From Flavisolibacter ginsenosidimutans (lineage in GTDB: Bacteria; Bacteroidota; Bacteroidia; Chitinophagales; Chitinophagaceae): a stretch of 64,000 nt of DNA. Below are positions 17,245 to 26,072 of this stretch, in pieces. Each line of letters starts with the position of its first letter. Within the stretch, counting starts at the first letter, position 1. The position numbers were made by a program, and so were the translations under genes. The notes under the pieces are model-generated. The model saw only the letters and a program-made list of their open reading frames with translations. It was not told where the DNA came from and ran no database searches. The stretch lies in NCBI RefSeq assembly GCF_007970805.1, contig NZ_CP042433.1, forward strand, positions 2,976,001 to 3,040,000, written 5' to 3'.

Positions 17245-18663
17245 TCAACCTATGATTTCTGCTATTTTGTTTATAAACGCCGAGGACAGTCCATTTTCTG
17301 CGCTTGCACCTTGGTATTTTAAATCAAAAAATGTTTTTGGGGTTGTTTCTTTCAATTCATTATATTTTATCTGATTTAAAAAAATTGGAAGGATAACAGG
17401 TTTTTTCCCAATTTCATTATTTGGATTTTCTCTGTTATGTATCTCTAAAACATAATCCCATTCTTTTTTAAAAAAACGCTCATTTGTAGACATAGTATCT
17501 GTCTCTTTCGAGATAATAGGTATAAAGATTTTGCAATTATCTATGGCTTTTTTTACTTCATCCCTTATTTGTTCGCCGTGATCGATATCACGTATGTCCA
17601 TGAACACATCGAAGTCTTTATCATCCAGCTTTTCGTAAATATCAATTACTTGTCTTTGATTTTCTGTTGCATAGCTTAAAAAAAGGTAATCAATGTTTGC
17701 ATTGTTTCGAATCCACTTTGGCTTCTTTGCGCTGATTTTATCAAATAAGCGTTGAATAAAAACTTCTCCGTTAAATTCAAAATACTTAATACTTGAGTTT
17801 TTTATAAAAATTGCTCTGTTTCTATCTACATCTGAGTTAATAATGTCGGCAACAGAATATAAACTACTACTGACACTTAATTTTTGTTTCGAAAACATTC
17901 TAATAAAGAAACGTAAAAGCCAATCCGGAAAATTACAACCTATAAAAAGTAAGGACGATGAGGAAAGCAACTCAAATAATGTATTTAGCTTATCTCTATT
18001 GACAGATATGCTGTGAATCAGTTCCAATATATCATCATCAACTACAATAAACCCCGTATCATCTTTATCATATTTTCCATATAAGTTATATACGACGGTT
18101 TTTTTTAACTTCTTAGGAAATAATACAGGCGAAATTGAATTGATAGCCGACTCTATTTCTATGTCTTGCAATGGTGAGTCAGTAATATTCAGAGTAAAAG
18201 CATCATGTTTGCTTGTGATGAACGCTCTGTTTTTCCTAACCGACTTTTCAAGAATAGTTGTCGAAGAGGCGTTTATAAACAACTTGAATTTCCTAATTTT
18301 CGCCAGAAGGTCTAGATAGGTTGTATCATATTTGTTTTCTGCATCAGCCATTATTTCTTTAATATAAATGTAAAAGCCTTGTTTGGGAGGCCTCGATGTT
18401 ACGGAATGGATGTGATTCAATTTTTCAAAAGGAGAATCGCAGTTGTGTTTTTTGTAGTCAAATTTTGAGTCGTATTTACCCTCGAGATTAAGTAAAAGAT
18501 ATTCCATTAAGTCGTAACGCTTTCCGTCTTGAACTTTGATGATATCCGTTCCAATAATTGGAACAACGTTTCCCTTTCCGATTTCTTCAATTAATACATC
18601 AAGGTTGCGGTCTAATTCTTTATCATTTCTATTAGCTCCAGGTTGAATAGGGCCTTCCATCAT
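17245..18663 (-). CDS. SIR2-TIR fusion protein with an altered SIR2 site
   Basis: Residues 20-300 form a SIR2-like Rossmann domain: GNVVPIIGTDII (31-42), FINASSTTILEKSV around Asn131, YNLYGK (192-197) and SLLFIGCNFPDWLLRFF (237-253). The catalytic His of the usual LHG motif is replaced by Tyr195 and the Asp of TxNYD is Ser, so NAD hydrolysis by this half is doubtful. Residues 325-472 are a TIR domain: DYLFLSYATENQ, DVFMDIRDIDHGEQI and FFKKEWDYVL with Glu401 at the catalytic position. It lies 10 nt from the CBS gene and 9 nt from the nSTAND gene. Probably the NAD-depleting effector of the operon, with SIR2 as a ligand-binding or regulatory part (inference). Confidence 0.85.
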   Translation of the reverse strand: MMEGPIQPGANRNDKELDRNLDVLIEEIGKGNVVPIIGTDIIKVQDGKRYDLMEYLLLNLEGKYDSKFDYKKHNCDSPFEKLNHIHSVTSRPPKQGFYIYIKEIMADAENKYDTTYLDLLAKIRKFKLFINASSTTILEKSVRKNRAFITSKHDAFTLNITDSPLQDIEIESAINSISPVLFPKKLKKTVVYNLYGKYDKDDTGFIVVDDDILELIHSISVNRDKLNTLFELLSSSSLLFIGCNFPDWLLRFFIRMFSKQKLSVSSSLYSVADIINSDVDRNRAIFIKNSSIKYFEFNGEVFIQRLFDKISAKKPKWIRNNANIDYLFLSYATENQRQVIDIYEKLDDKDFDVFMDIRDIDHGEQIRDEVKKAIDNCKIFIPIISKETDTMSTNERFFKKEWDYVLEIHNRENPNNEIGKKPVILPIFLNQIKYNELKETTPKTFFDLKYQGASAENGLSSAFINKIAEIIG

Positions 18664-18673
18664 TATTGCGATT

Positions 18674-19585
18674 TTAATTTACAATACTGCTTTCTGCGAT
18701 AGTTTTATCAGTTATCCATCCTAATACCGGATCGGCTGCTGAGCCATTTTTTGTTATAAACACATCGTTGCAAGCAGCATAATTCTTGATTAAAACCTTG
18801 GCATCGGAAAGATTCGCGTCCTCCTTTATAAATTTCACTCCATCCTTCAAGATTGCCTGTACTGTTTCATTCCCTTTTGCTTTTAAATCCGCAAAGGTTA
18901 AGGTTCGAGGTGCTTGTGGGGGATTATCTTGGTTATTCCCATTTTGTCCGGCAGGTGGATTATCGACAGGCGCTGGAGGATTGTTTTGCTGATTATTGGC
19001 GGGAGGATTATTAGGTCCGGCTGTTTCATCTTGTTTAAAATATTGCTCGGCGATAAATCCTTCTATGGTGCTTCTATGTAATACGTATTTGGCACACTTG
19101 TTTTCGTCTAGAAGAATGACCCTCGAAATTCCTTTGGCGTTTATAAAATCAAGAAAATCAGTTTTCAGATTGATCGTTTTATCATCTGTTCCTGAAGGAT
19201 AAGGTTTGTATGTTAGCTTGTCTATGGGGATCATTACGTCTTTTGCCTTTGTTGACTCGAGTTTGGTATCTGATGTGATGCTCTTTACTAGTTCTCTAAC
19301 CGTCTGGTTAGCTGCAAGTAAGTTTTCTTTCGAAAAATAATAGGCTAGAATTGTACCGATCCATGTCCCGAACAATGGAAGAATTGCGGAAAATAGAATT
19401 TGAAGAATATCTTTCGCCCCCGCAATATCTTCTTTTTTTGTCGTCAAGGCAACGATAGCGATCGCCATGCCTAAAACACCCAAAACACACGTTCCAACTA
19501 ACACAATGATTGAAACTGTTCTTGCGACCTTTTCCTGAACTGGATTTGCTGTTTGAGTTGCCGGGTTATTGTCTGTTGCAGCCAT
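18674..19585 (-). CDS. Two-TM membrane protein with a CBS-like domain pair split by a Pro/Asn/Gln linker
   Basis: Two hydrophobic helices (about 25-47 and 60-84) anchor the protein in the inner membrane. After them come two CBS-like segments: KAKDVMIPIDKL with KGISRVILLDENKCAKYVLHR (113-171) and DANLSDAKVLIKNYAACNDVFI to VLGWITDKTIAES (256-299). They are separated by a low-complexity Pro/Asn/Gln/Gly linker (188-225). CBS pairs bind adenine nucleotides, so this could sense ATP/AMP or a TIR-made adenine signal at the membrane (inference). It is 10 nt upstream of the SIR2-TIR gene. CBS assignment is from pattern only and moderately sure. Confidence 0.7.
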   Translation of the reverse strand: MAATDNNPATQTANPVQEKVARTVSIIVLVGTCVLGVLGMAIAIVALTTKKEDIAGAKDILQILFSAILPLFGTWIGTILAYYFSKENLLAANQTVRELVKSITSDTKLESTKAKDVMIPIDKLTYKPYPSGTDDKTINLKTDFLDFINAKGISRVILLDENKCAKYVLHRSTIEGFIAEQYFKQDETAGPNNPPANNQQNNPPAPVDNPPAGQNGNNQDNPPQAPRTLTFADLKAKGNETVQAILKDGVKFIKEDANLSDAKVLIKNYAACNDVFITKNGSAADPVLGWITDKTIAESSIVN

Positions 19586-19651
19586 GATTCAATGATTAAA
19601 GATTAAAAGTGTGTGTTCTATCTATTGCCCTTGTGTATTGTAATAAAATTT

Positions 19652-20527
19652 TTATGGTATAAATGAGTTTAATTGCGCATTGTATTTTTTCCCAAATTTT
19701 CCGCTTTCTCGCAACTGCCTGTGCACTGTTTTCAATGTCTCAATACGATTGGCATAAACATCGTTACCTATATTGATTAACTTGTTATAAATAACTTCTC
19801 TGTCGGAATTCCCCGATATAATATCGGAAACAAGGCGGTATTTAGCCCTCCCCTGGTGAAATATATCGCAGATCGTTTGGCATATGTAGTCGGGCCATCC
19901 ATCTAAGTTGAAGCGTATGCTATGTTCCTTCATATTATTCTTGAATAGGTCAATAGCGGTGTTAACTTGCACACTTCTATGCGAGTCAGAATTTTGTGCC
20001 CAATGGACAAATCTTGCGGCGGTTATCACCTCCTGGTCGTCAATATTGGAAATGTCACTGTTTAGATATTTCATTAAAGGGGCCGTAGAAGTGCTATCCT
20101 CCAATTGGGTTGCAGTTTGATTTTTTACATACCATATTCTTCCGTCGCGTAGCTCTAGAAAAGGGAAGTAATCTTTTGCTTCAGGAAGGATTAACAACGC
20201 ACGAAAAAACGTTACAAAGTCTCCATTTGGTACATGTGCAGCAAACTGCATGAAGGTGAAGGTAAAGGCTGCTCGGTCGTAGGTGTTTAAGCAATGAAAA
20301 GAACCTTTACTCTCGCAAGAGGCTGTTGGCTGTATAAACCATGCCCAATTAGAATATTTGGTTTCAAAATCTTCGGGTTTGTAAATTGGCCCGTCTGACC
20401 TGTTGTAATTGAATAATCCATGCTGTCCCTGGTAGACAGTTTCCGTTCCAACATAAAATTTGAAATCATTCGTGGAGGCGAAATACTTAGCCTCTTGTCG
20501 TGATATTATGAATTGGATAGTAGCCAT
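19652..20527 (-). CDS. Lysozyme/transglycosylase-like protein (tentative)
   Basis: The most distinctive segment is SCESKGSFHCLNTYDRAAF followed by TFTFMQFAAHVP. A Glu-Ser followed by a Gln in an MQ pair recalls the catalytic ES...MQ pattern of SLT/goose-type lysozyme folds. No confident family match was recognised, and the spacing is not canonical. There is no signal peptide, so export would need another route. The start was set at ATG 20525-20527 (MATIQF...), 7 nt after the barrel gene; the longest frame begins at 20620 and would overlap that gene by 86 nt. It lies between an outer-membrane barrel gene and an inner-membrane CBS gene, which fits a cell-wall role (inference). Confidence 0.6.
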   Translation of the reverse strand: MATIQFIISRQEAKYFASTNDFKFYVGTETVYQGQHGLFNYNRSDGPIYKPEDFETKYSNWAWFIQPTASCESKGSFHCLNTYDRAAFTFTFMQFAAHVPNGDFVTFFRALLILPEAKDYFPFLELRDGRIWYVKNQTATQLEDSTSTAPLMKYLNSDISNIDDQEVITAARFVHWAQNSDSHRSVQVNTAIDLFKNNMKEHSIRFNLDGWPDYICQTICDIFHQGRAKYRLVSDIISGNSDREVIYNKLINIGNDVYANRIETLKTVHRQLRESGKFGKKYNAQLNSFIP

Positions 20528-20534
20528 AATATTC

Positions 20535-21368
20535 CTAGAATGAAATTGAAAGACCTGCGCCGAATTGTTCACCAGTATTAAAATTTGGTGCGCCTGACCC
20601 TTTTTCATAGATGAAATCAAATGATTTATTTTGGGCTAAGTAAAGTCTTACCCTTCCTTCCAGCCTTGTATAAAATTTAGCGTTTAGGAAATCGTACCAA
20701 TAGTTTGCCTTTCCGACGATACCAAAGCCAACATTGTTTGGATTTTTAAAAAAATTTTTTGTGTCTATGGACAAATCAAGTTTGGCCCGAAACAGGCCGC
20801 TATTTAAAGATTCAGAACTTTGATCTGTTTTCCCTCCAATCTGCGTTTTTATTGTACTATCAAGTTTCGATTTATAACCTGCTTGAAGAAAGATGCCAAC
20901 GCTTGTATTCTTAAAAAAAGCATTTACGCTTGTATTTCCATTTGCTTGATAGTAGGGTACGTACCCCCCTTCAAAAAGTGTGTTCAAAAACGAAAAGCCT
21001 CCGTCAGTTTCTGCGCCGACTGATAAGGGAAATAAATGCATTGTCTTTCTTGAATCTAATGTTGTAAGGCCGGCCACCTGAGTCGTTTTAGCCTTCAGAA
21101 AAAATCCTGAAAGTTTAATATTTATCTGAGAGAAAGCGTCCTCAGTCCCCATTAACGCGGTAACTTCTGGACTGAAACTAAAAAATCCTTTTGCGTTATT
21201 TATCTGTCCTTCTAAACCATTGTATTGCTTTAAATAATTGATGGCGAAACCTAACGCTGTTTTTTTTAAATCTGTCTTTATGGTTTTTAAATCAACATCT
21301 ACATTCTGCTGGCTTAGGGCCAGAAGGCTTGATAAAACCACGCTAAATAAGAGTGCGGATTTTTTCAT
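20535..21368 (-). CDS. Secreted outer-membrane beta-barrel-like protein
   Basis: A Sec signal peptide (MKKSALLFSVVLSSLLALS, then QQNVD) is followed by about 255 residues with short amphipathic alternating strands, a high Phe/Tyr/Gly/Asn content and a C-terminal aromatic end (AGLSISF) typical of outer-membrane barrels. No specific family recognised. The gene is 1 nt downstream of the 96-residue gene and upstream of the lysozyme-like gene. Its presence in an operon with SIR2-TIR and nSTAND proteins is unusual because those are normally purely intracellular systems. Confidence 0.7.
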   Translation of the reverse strand: MKKSALLFSVVLSSLLALSQQNVDVDLKTIKTDLKKTALGFAINYLKQYNGLEGQINNAKGFFSFSPEVTALMGTEDAFSQINIKLSGFFLKAKTTQVAGLTTLDSRKTMHLFPLSVGAETDGGFSFLNTLFEGGYVPYYQANGNTSVNAFFKNTSVGIFLQAGYKSKLDSTIKTQIGGKTDQSSESLNSGLFRAKLDLSIDTKNFFKNPNNVGFGIVGKANYWYDFLNAKFYTRLEGRVRLYLAQNKSFDFIYEKGSGAPNFNTGEQFGAGLSISF

Positions 21369-21369
21369 A

Positions 21370-21660
21370 TTAAATGATTGCTGTTGAGAGTTCGTCGACT
21401 GATTGTTCCATCCATTTTAGGGGCCATGGTTTATCCTCATGCCCGTTTGCATTCATTGTCCAGCGAATTATTCCCTTGTAAATGTTTTTTGAACTTGTTT
21501 GACTGGTCACCCCATCGCTATCACTCAAAACAGAATTGTGAATAGTGTCATTATTGATGGTAACACCTTCGTCGTTGAAATTATTCAGGTGGAACTTCAT
21601 CACCTCCATTAGCTGGCTTTTTGTGACGCCATCCGTAGAAACGAAAAGTTTTTTACTCAT
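21370..21660 (-). CDS. Unrecognised 96-aa protein, first gene of the SIR2-TIR/nSTAND operon
   Basis: A small soluble protein without signal peptide or membrane helix. Polar, Asn/Asp/Ser-rich centre and a Trp-containing end (RWTMNANGHEDKPWPLKW). No family recognised. It begins the leftward unit and stops 1 nt before the barrel gene, so it is very likely translated. Role unknown. Confidence 0.65.
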   Translation of the reverse strand: MSKKLFVSTDGVTKSQLMEVMKFHLNNFNDEGVTINNDTIHNSVLSDSDGVTSQTSSKNIYKGIIRWTMNANGHEDKPWPLKWMEQSVDELSTAII

Positions 21661-22088
21661 AGCAGTATTTCAAGATTTTAGTTTGATTGCAAGGCAAAGC
21701 CTAGAGCTTTTCGTCAAATGCAATAGGCTCTTAGACTAGTAAAGATTGATTTTACAGTTGATTGACCAAACCGTTTAAATAAAGTGAACGGATTGCAGTT
21801 AGTTATCCTGAAGAATACGAATAAACGTATTATAAATATGAGAGTATTAAGTTTAATTTCCAAATATTAATTTTCTCTCGGTTACTACTGGATTTATGGA
21901 CTTTAAGATTCAAAGCACCTTCATCAGGTAGGAGTGAGTTATACGTCTGTTTAATCCAAGAACACTTGTCTATGCTTCGGTAAAGGCTGATCTTCACATG
22001 GCAAGTATCATCGTTAAATGTTAACGGGTTTCTATGGTTTTGGTGGCTTAGTTGGAAGAGCAGTAAACTTAATTTTATCAATATTTCA
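21661..22088. other. Divergent intergenic region, 428 bp
   Basis: AT-rich gap between the leftward six-gene operon and the rightward TIR-WD40 gene; it must hold both promoters. No convincing -33/-7 pair, hairpin or repeat was found by eye. A leftward 98-codon frame here overlaps the TIR-WD40 start and has no protein-like features. Confidence 0.5.
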
Positions 22089-24956
22089 ATGAAATACAAA
22101 GCATTTATTTCATATAAACACGACACCTACAGCCGTGCATTTGCCGAGAGTATTGAGGATGCTGTAAAGACCTATGGCAAACCTTTATTTCAGCAGCCAA
22201 TGGCTATTTTCAGAGATGAGAAAATTGTTAAGCCTGGTCAGGATCTTCCAAAAACCATTACAACCGGATTACAGGAGTCAGAATTTCTCATTTACTTAGC
22301 TACCGAAGCAGCAGCAAACGCTTTCTGGGTCAAGGATGAATTAAAGCTTTGGTTTGATGAATTAAAAAGGAATGACAAATTTATTGTCGTTGTAATTGAA
22401 GACAAAATTTACTTCAAAGGTTCTGGTAATGCAGAGGAGATTGATTGGGATAGAACCACAATCTTGCCTTCTGAGCTCAAAGACCGTTTTTTAAAAAATC
22501 CACTTTACTTGGATCTTAGCTGGGCTCAAAAGGATACAGATCGAACCATAGATAACCCTGATTTTAGGAAGGAGATCAACGCCCTTTCCGCAGCTTTAAA
22601 CGGTGTCGAGCCGGGGGACATGGTGGACAAAGCCGTCATTCAATACAGGAAAAACCGTCGGTTGAGAACCGGTGCTATTGCCACACTAGCCATCCTACTT
22701 GTTGCTTCGTTGGCCCTCGGAATCATTTCGTACATACAGCGGCAAGCAGCTATCCGAAATAAATCTTCTGCCTTATCATTTCTGTCGCAAAGCATTTTAA
22801 AGCAAGACCCAACTACAGCTTTTCTTATCGCTCAAGAAGCTTGGAAAATTAACCCTGAAAATGCTGATGCTGCAACAGCCATAAGGTCGGCATATTATTC
22901 TGGCCCATTCTACAACTCTTTAAGGGGACATACCAGCACTATCAACGATTTACAATTTTCTCCTAACGGAAAATTCTTTGCTTCTTGTGCAGACGACAAC
23001 ACTGTTATACTCTGGAGCCGTAATGGAACAATTATTAAACGGCTAACGAACAATAAATCCGCCGTTCTTCACATTGCTTTCTCCAAAAACGGTGAATACT
23101 TAGCAACCGCCGATAACAAAGGAAGAATTTTCCTGTACACCAGCAACGGTGAGCTTGTAGACCAATTCGAGCACAAGGACAAAATTGAGACAATTCAGTT
23201 TTCACCGGATAATAATTTGCTTCTTACAGCAAGTCGTGATTTTACAGCAATTATTTGGGATCTAAAAAGCAGAACGCATCTGGTTCTGCAGCATGATGAA
23301 AGGGTGTATTCAGCCTGCTTTTCTCCGGATAACACCTCTGTTTTGACCACCGGCGGCGATGAAGGCGCTTACATCTGGAACTTGAAGGGGGAAAAATTAA
23401 TTTCTTTTAAACGGCATCTAGGGCCTGTGGTCAATGGAACTTTTTCACATGACGGTCAATATATACTGACGACGGGTTTTGATAAGAAGGTCATTTTATG
23501 GACCAAGAAGGGAAATTTCATCCGTGAGTTTTCCAACGCACGGGACGTTGTGCCGCTTATCTATTTCTCACCCGATGATAAAAAGATATTGTTTGCTGGG
23601 TGGGACAGGAAACTTTACCTGCACACAATTGCTGATTCTGTAACAATCACAATAGGTGAAAATACAGAAGAAATTATCTCCTGCGAATTTTTCCCCGACG
23701 GAAAGCATTTTGCTTCGGCTGGTAAAGACGCACTTGTCCATATTTACAACGAAAAAGGTGAGGTTTTAAACACTTTGAAAGGTCCTATACAAGGTATCAA
23801 TAAAATTGCTGTATCACCCGACAATAAACTTCTGATTTCCGGTGGCGAGGATAGCAAAATTTTTATTTGGCCTTTGGCATACCTGCGAAGCAATTTTTAC
23901 ACTGACCAAAATGGCGAAATAAATTTCTTAAGTATATCAAAAGACGGAGAAAAAATGCTGACTGGCGATAGCCGTGGGCAAATCATTATTCGTAATAAAA
24001 CCGGTGACATCGTTTTAAGAAAAAAGATACACGAACGACTTGTCTATACAGGACAGTTCTCAAATGATGGTAACTTTATAGTGACTGCCAGTATGGACCA
24101 TTCTGCCGTACTTCTTAACCTTAAGGATACCTCTAAGTTTTACAGGCTTTCTCACAATTCGGACGTAATTGATGCAGATTTCTCTCCTACAAGTACTTGT
24201 GTGGTCACTGCTGGTTACGATTCTGTTGCTAAAATTTGGGATATGGAGGGCAGATTGCTTCATACACTAAAAGGTCATCATGACCGAATCCTTGCTGTTA
24301 GGTTTTCCCCTGACGGTCAAAATATAATTACCACTTCCCGTGATCACACTGCTATTTTATGGACCAAAGACGGAACAATGATGAAGATTTTACCACACGG
24401 TAATCAGGTTACAAAAGTCAATTTCAGCATGAGCGGCGACAGGTTTATAACAACCTGTAGAGACTCCATCTTAATTGTTTGGAATAAAAAAGGAGATTCT
24501 CTTTTTACGCTTAGCTGCCCGACAGGTCAAATCATCTACCAGGCAAAATTCTCCCCAGATGGTAAGTATATCGGGGCAACTACGGAAGCCAATAATGTAA
24601 TGGTTTGGGGCACAGATAAGAAAGTTAAAACAGTCCTAAGCGGCCATTCGGGGATGGTTGTAGACTTCAACTTTTCTAAGGATTCAAAGCGTATTTTAAC
24701 TGCAAGCTATGACAATAGTGCCCGCCTGTGGGGATTGACAGGAGAGGTTATGCAGGTATTCAACGGCCATAGTTCACTGGTAAAGGCAGCCTGCTTCGAT
24801 GCTGAAGAGAACAATGTTATAACCGCATCGTATGACGCTACTTTGCGTATTTGGCCTTTAAGGCCAGAAAAAATAATAAAGCGAGTGGCGCAAGAATACA
24901 ATAAGGGCATTTATTCACTATCCCAACAGGAAAAATCAAAATTTGGCATTGACTAA
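22089..24956 (+). CDS. TIR - transmembrane - WD40 repeat protein (955 aa)
   Basis: Residues 1-175 form a bacterial TIR domain beginning YKAFISYKHD, with FWVKDEL (Glu84) at the catalytic site. A single transmembrane helix lies at about 194-216. From about 275 to 930 there are many WD40 repeats, with recurrent elements such as GHTSTINDLQFSPNGKFFAS and the blade ends TVILWS, SVAKIWD and SARLWG. The layout suggests a cytoplasmic TIR effector tethered to the membrane and controlled by a propeller that binds a protein trigger. Monocistronic, divergent from the SIR2-TIR operon, with a hairpin terminator 176 nt downstream. TIR-WD40 proteins are known in bacteria; the trigger of this one is unknown. 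Confidence 0.9.
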   Translation: MKYKAFISYKHDTYSRAFAESIEDAVKTYGKPLFQQPMAIFRDEKIVKPGQDLPKTITTGLQESEFLIYLATEAAANAFWVKDELKLWFDELKRNDKFIVVVIEDKIYFKGSGNAEEIDWDRTTILPSELKDRFLKNPLYLDLSWAQKDTDRTIDNPDFRKEINALSAALNGVEPGDMVDKAVIQYRKNRRLRTGAIATLAILLVASLALGIISYIQRQAAIRNKSSALSFLSQSILKQDPTTAFLIAQEAWKINPENADAATAIRSAYYSGPFYNSLRGHTSTINDLQFSPNGKFFASCADDNTVILWSRNGTIIKRLTNNKSAVLHIAFSKNGEYLATADNKGRIFLYTSNGELVDQFEHKDKIETIQFSPDNNLLLTASRDFTAIIWDLKSRTHLVLQHDERVYSACFSPDNTSVLTTGGDEGAYIWNLKGEKLISFKRHLGPVVNGTFSHDGQYILTTGFDKKVILWTKKGNFIREFSNARDVVPLIYFSPDDKKILFAGWDRKLYLHTIADSVTITIGENTEEIISCEFFPDGKHFASAGKDALVHIYNEKGEVLNTLKGPIQGINKIAVSPDNKLLISGGEDSKIFIWPLAYLRSNFYTDQNGEINFLSISKDGEKMLTGDSRGQIIIRNKTGDIVLRKKIHERLVYTGQFSNDGNFIVTASMDHSAVLLNLKDTSKFYRLSHNSDVIDADFSPTSTCVVTAGYDSVAKIWDMEGRLLHTLKGHHDRILAVRFSPDGQNIITTSRDHTAILWTKDGTMMKILPHGNQVTKVNFSMSGDRFITTCRDSILIVWNKKGDSLFTLSCPTGQIIYQAKFSPDGKYIGATTEANNVMVWGTDKKVKTVLSGHSGMVVDFNFSKDSKRILTASYDNSARLWGLTGEVMQVFNGHSSLVKAACFDAEENNVITASYDATLRIWPLRPEKIIKRVAQEYNKGIYSLSQQEKSKFGID

Positions 24957-25472
24957 GTTCGAAAAGGTTACAAGCTTGTTTTCGATAGTAATTTATTTTC
25001 ATAATTCCTAAACTTAGGAAAAGTAAAGCTTAAATAGAATTGAAATGAGTGGCTAGTTCCCGCTCATTATCAAACATAACTTCTTCAGTATTCCGATTAT
25101 TTGGTGCGGTAAATTATCTGTCGGGGCTACCAAACCGGAATTTTTGAAAATTAGCTCAGAAGTTCCGGTTTCTTTTTTCTGCAACCAGCGTAAACAGAAT
25201 AGCTGCAAAACCATCCTGACCGGAAATTTGCTCCCGCCGTTTTCACCTTACCCGTCATTTCATTTCACACGGCGCCTTTCAATCCTTCATCGGGCTTAAA
25301 TAAAAAAATTTCTTCGCGGTTACACGTCGGCCTTTGGCGTAAACCAATGTTTTGATTGCCTTGCAAAGCCGGCAACGAAATCCTTCCATGCTTATGAAGC
25401 CGTTGCGTGCTTGTTTGTTGCCGCAGCAAATCGCAAAACCTTTTTGAGCAACCTTTTTAAAAAGCCTGCGTA
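24957..25472. other. Intergenic region at the right edge of the defence island, 516 bp
   Basis: Holds the terminator at 25132-25178 and the upstream region of the sigma-factor gene. The base composition rises from AT-rich to balanced here. A leftward 87-codon frame at 25279-25542 overlaps the sigma-factor start and looks spurious. No remnant of an integrase or repeat was seen. Confidence 0.5.
25132..25178 (+). terminator. Candidate intrinsic terminator after TIR-WD40
   Basis: AAACCGGAA (25132-25140) pairs with TTCCGGTTT (25163-25171) across a 22-nt loop, followed by CTTTTTT. The long loop lowers confidence. Confidence 0.5.
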
Positions 25473-26072
25473 TTGAATAATCATATTGCCAATTTGGAAC
25501 TGCTGCAAAATATCGTTGAGGGCTGCCATCAAAACCAGTCACGCGAACAACGCCGCCTGTACGAAAAGTATTACGGCTATTGTTTGAAAACGGTATTTCG
25601 CTACATCTACCGCTACGAGAAAGCCGTGGACGTGGTGAACGACGGCTTTGTAAAAATCTTTCGCAACTTCTGCCGCTTTCAATGCGGCGACGCGGAAAAC
25701 CTTGAAATGGTGCTTATGGGCTGGATGCGAAGAGTGATGATCAATACCGCCATTGACGAACTGCGCAAAAACAGCTTTTTGCCGGAGATTGGAAACATTC
25801 CCGATGCCGTTTGGAACCACCGCGACAACAGCCAGGGTTCTGACCGGATGTTGCTTTACAAAGAACTGGTAAAGGAAATCAAAAAACTTCCGCCTGCTTA
25901 CCGAACGGTGTTCAACATGTACGTGATTGATGGCTTCACGCACCAGGAAATTGCCGATCAGCTTTCTATCTCCGTCGGAACCTCCAAATCCAATCTTTCA
26001 AAAGCCCGGGTGTACTTGCAAAAAATTTTAAAAACCAACGAGCAGCAAGAAGCCTATGCGCTTTGTAAATGA
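25473..26072 (+). CDS. ECF-family RNA polymerase sigma factor
   Basis: Sigma-70 region 2 is at about residues 25-90 (YCLKTVFRYIYRYEKAVDVVNDGFVKIFRNF) and region 4 at about 140-190, with the helix-turn-helix FTHQEIADQLSISVGTSKSNL. The length (199 aa) is typical of ECF sigma factors. Start is TTG at 25473; an in-frame TAA 15 nt upstream excludes a longer frame and there is no early ATG. The downstream membrane gene overlaps by 17 nt and is the likely cognate regulator. It may control the neighbouring polysaccharide locus, which is inference from position. Confidence 0.9.
   Translation: MNNHIANLELLQNIVEGCHQNQSREQRRLYEKYYGYCLKTVFRYIYRYEKAVDVVNDGFVKIFRNFCRFQCGDAENLEMVLMGWMRRVMINTAIDELRKNSFLPEIGNIPDAVWNHRDNSQGSDRMLLYKELVKEIKKLPPAYRTVFNMYVIDGFTHQEIADQLSISVGTSKSNLSKARVYLQKILKTNEQQEAYALCK

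Noticed and set aside
20528..20620. N-terminal extension of the lysozyme-like protein
   Set aside because: It would overlap the barrel gene by 86 nt, and its sequence is the barrel 3' end read in another frame.
21830..22126. Leftward 98-codon frame in the divergent gap
   Set aside because: It overlaps the start of the TIR-WD40 gene, has no recognisable features and would occupy the promoter region of both units.
25279..25542. Leftward 87-codon frame before the sigma factor
   Set aside because: It overlaps the sigma-factor start and its composition looks like an antisense frame.
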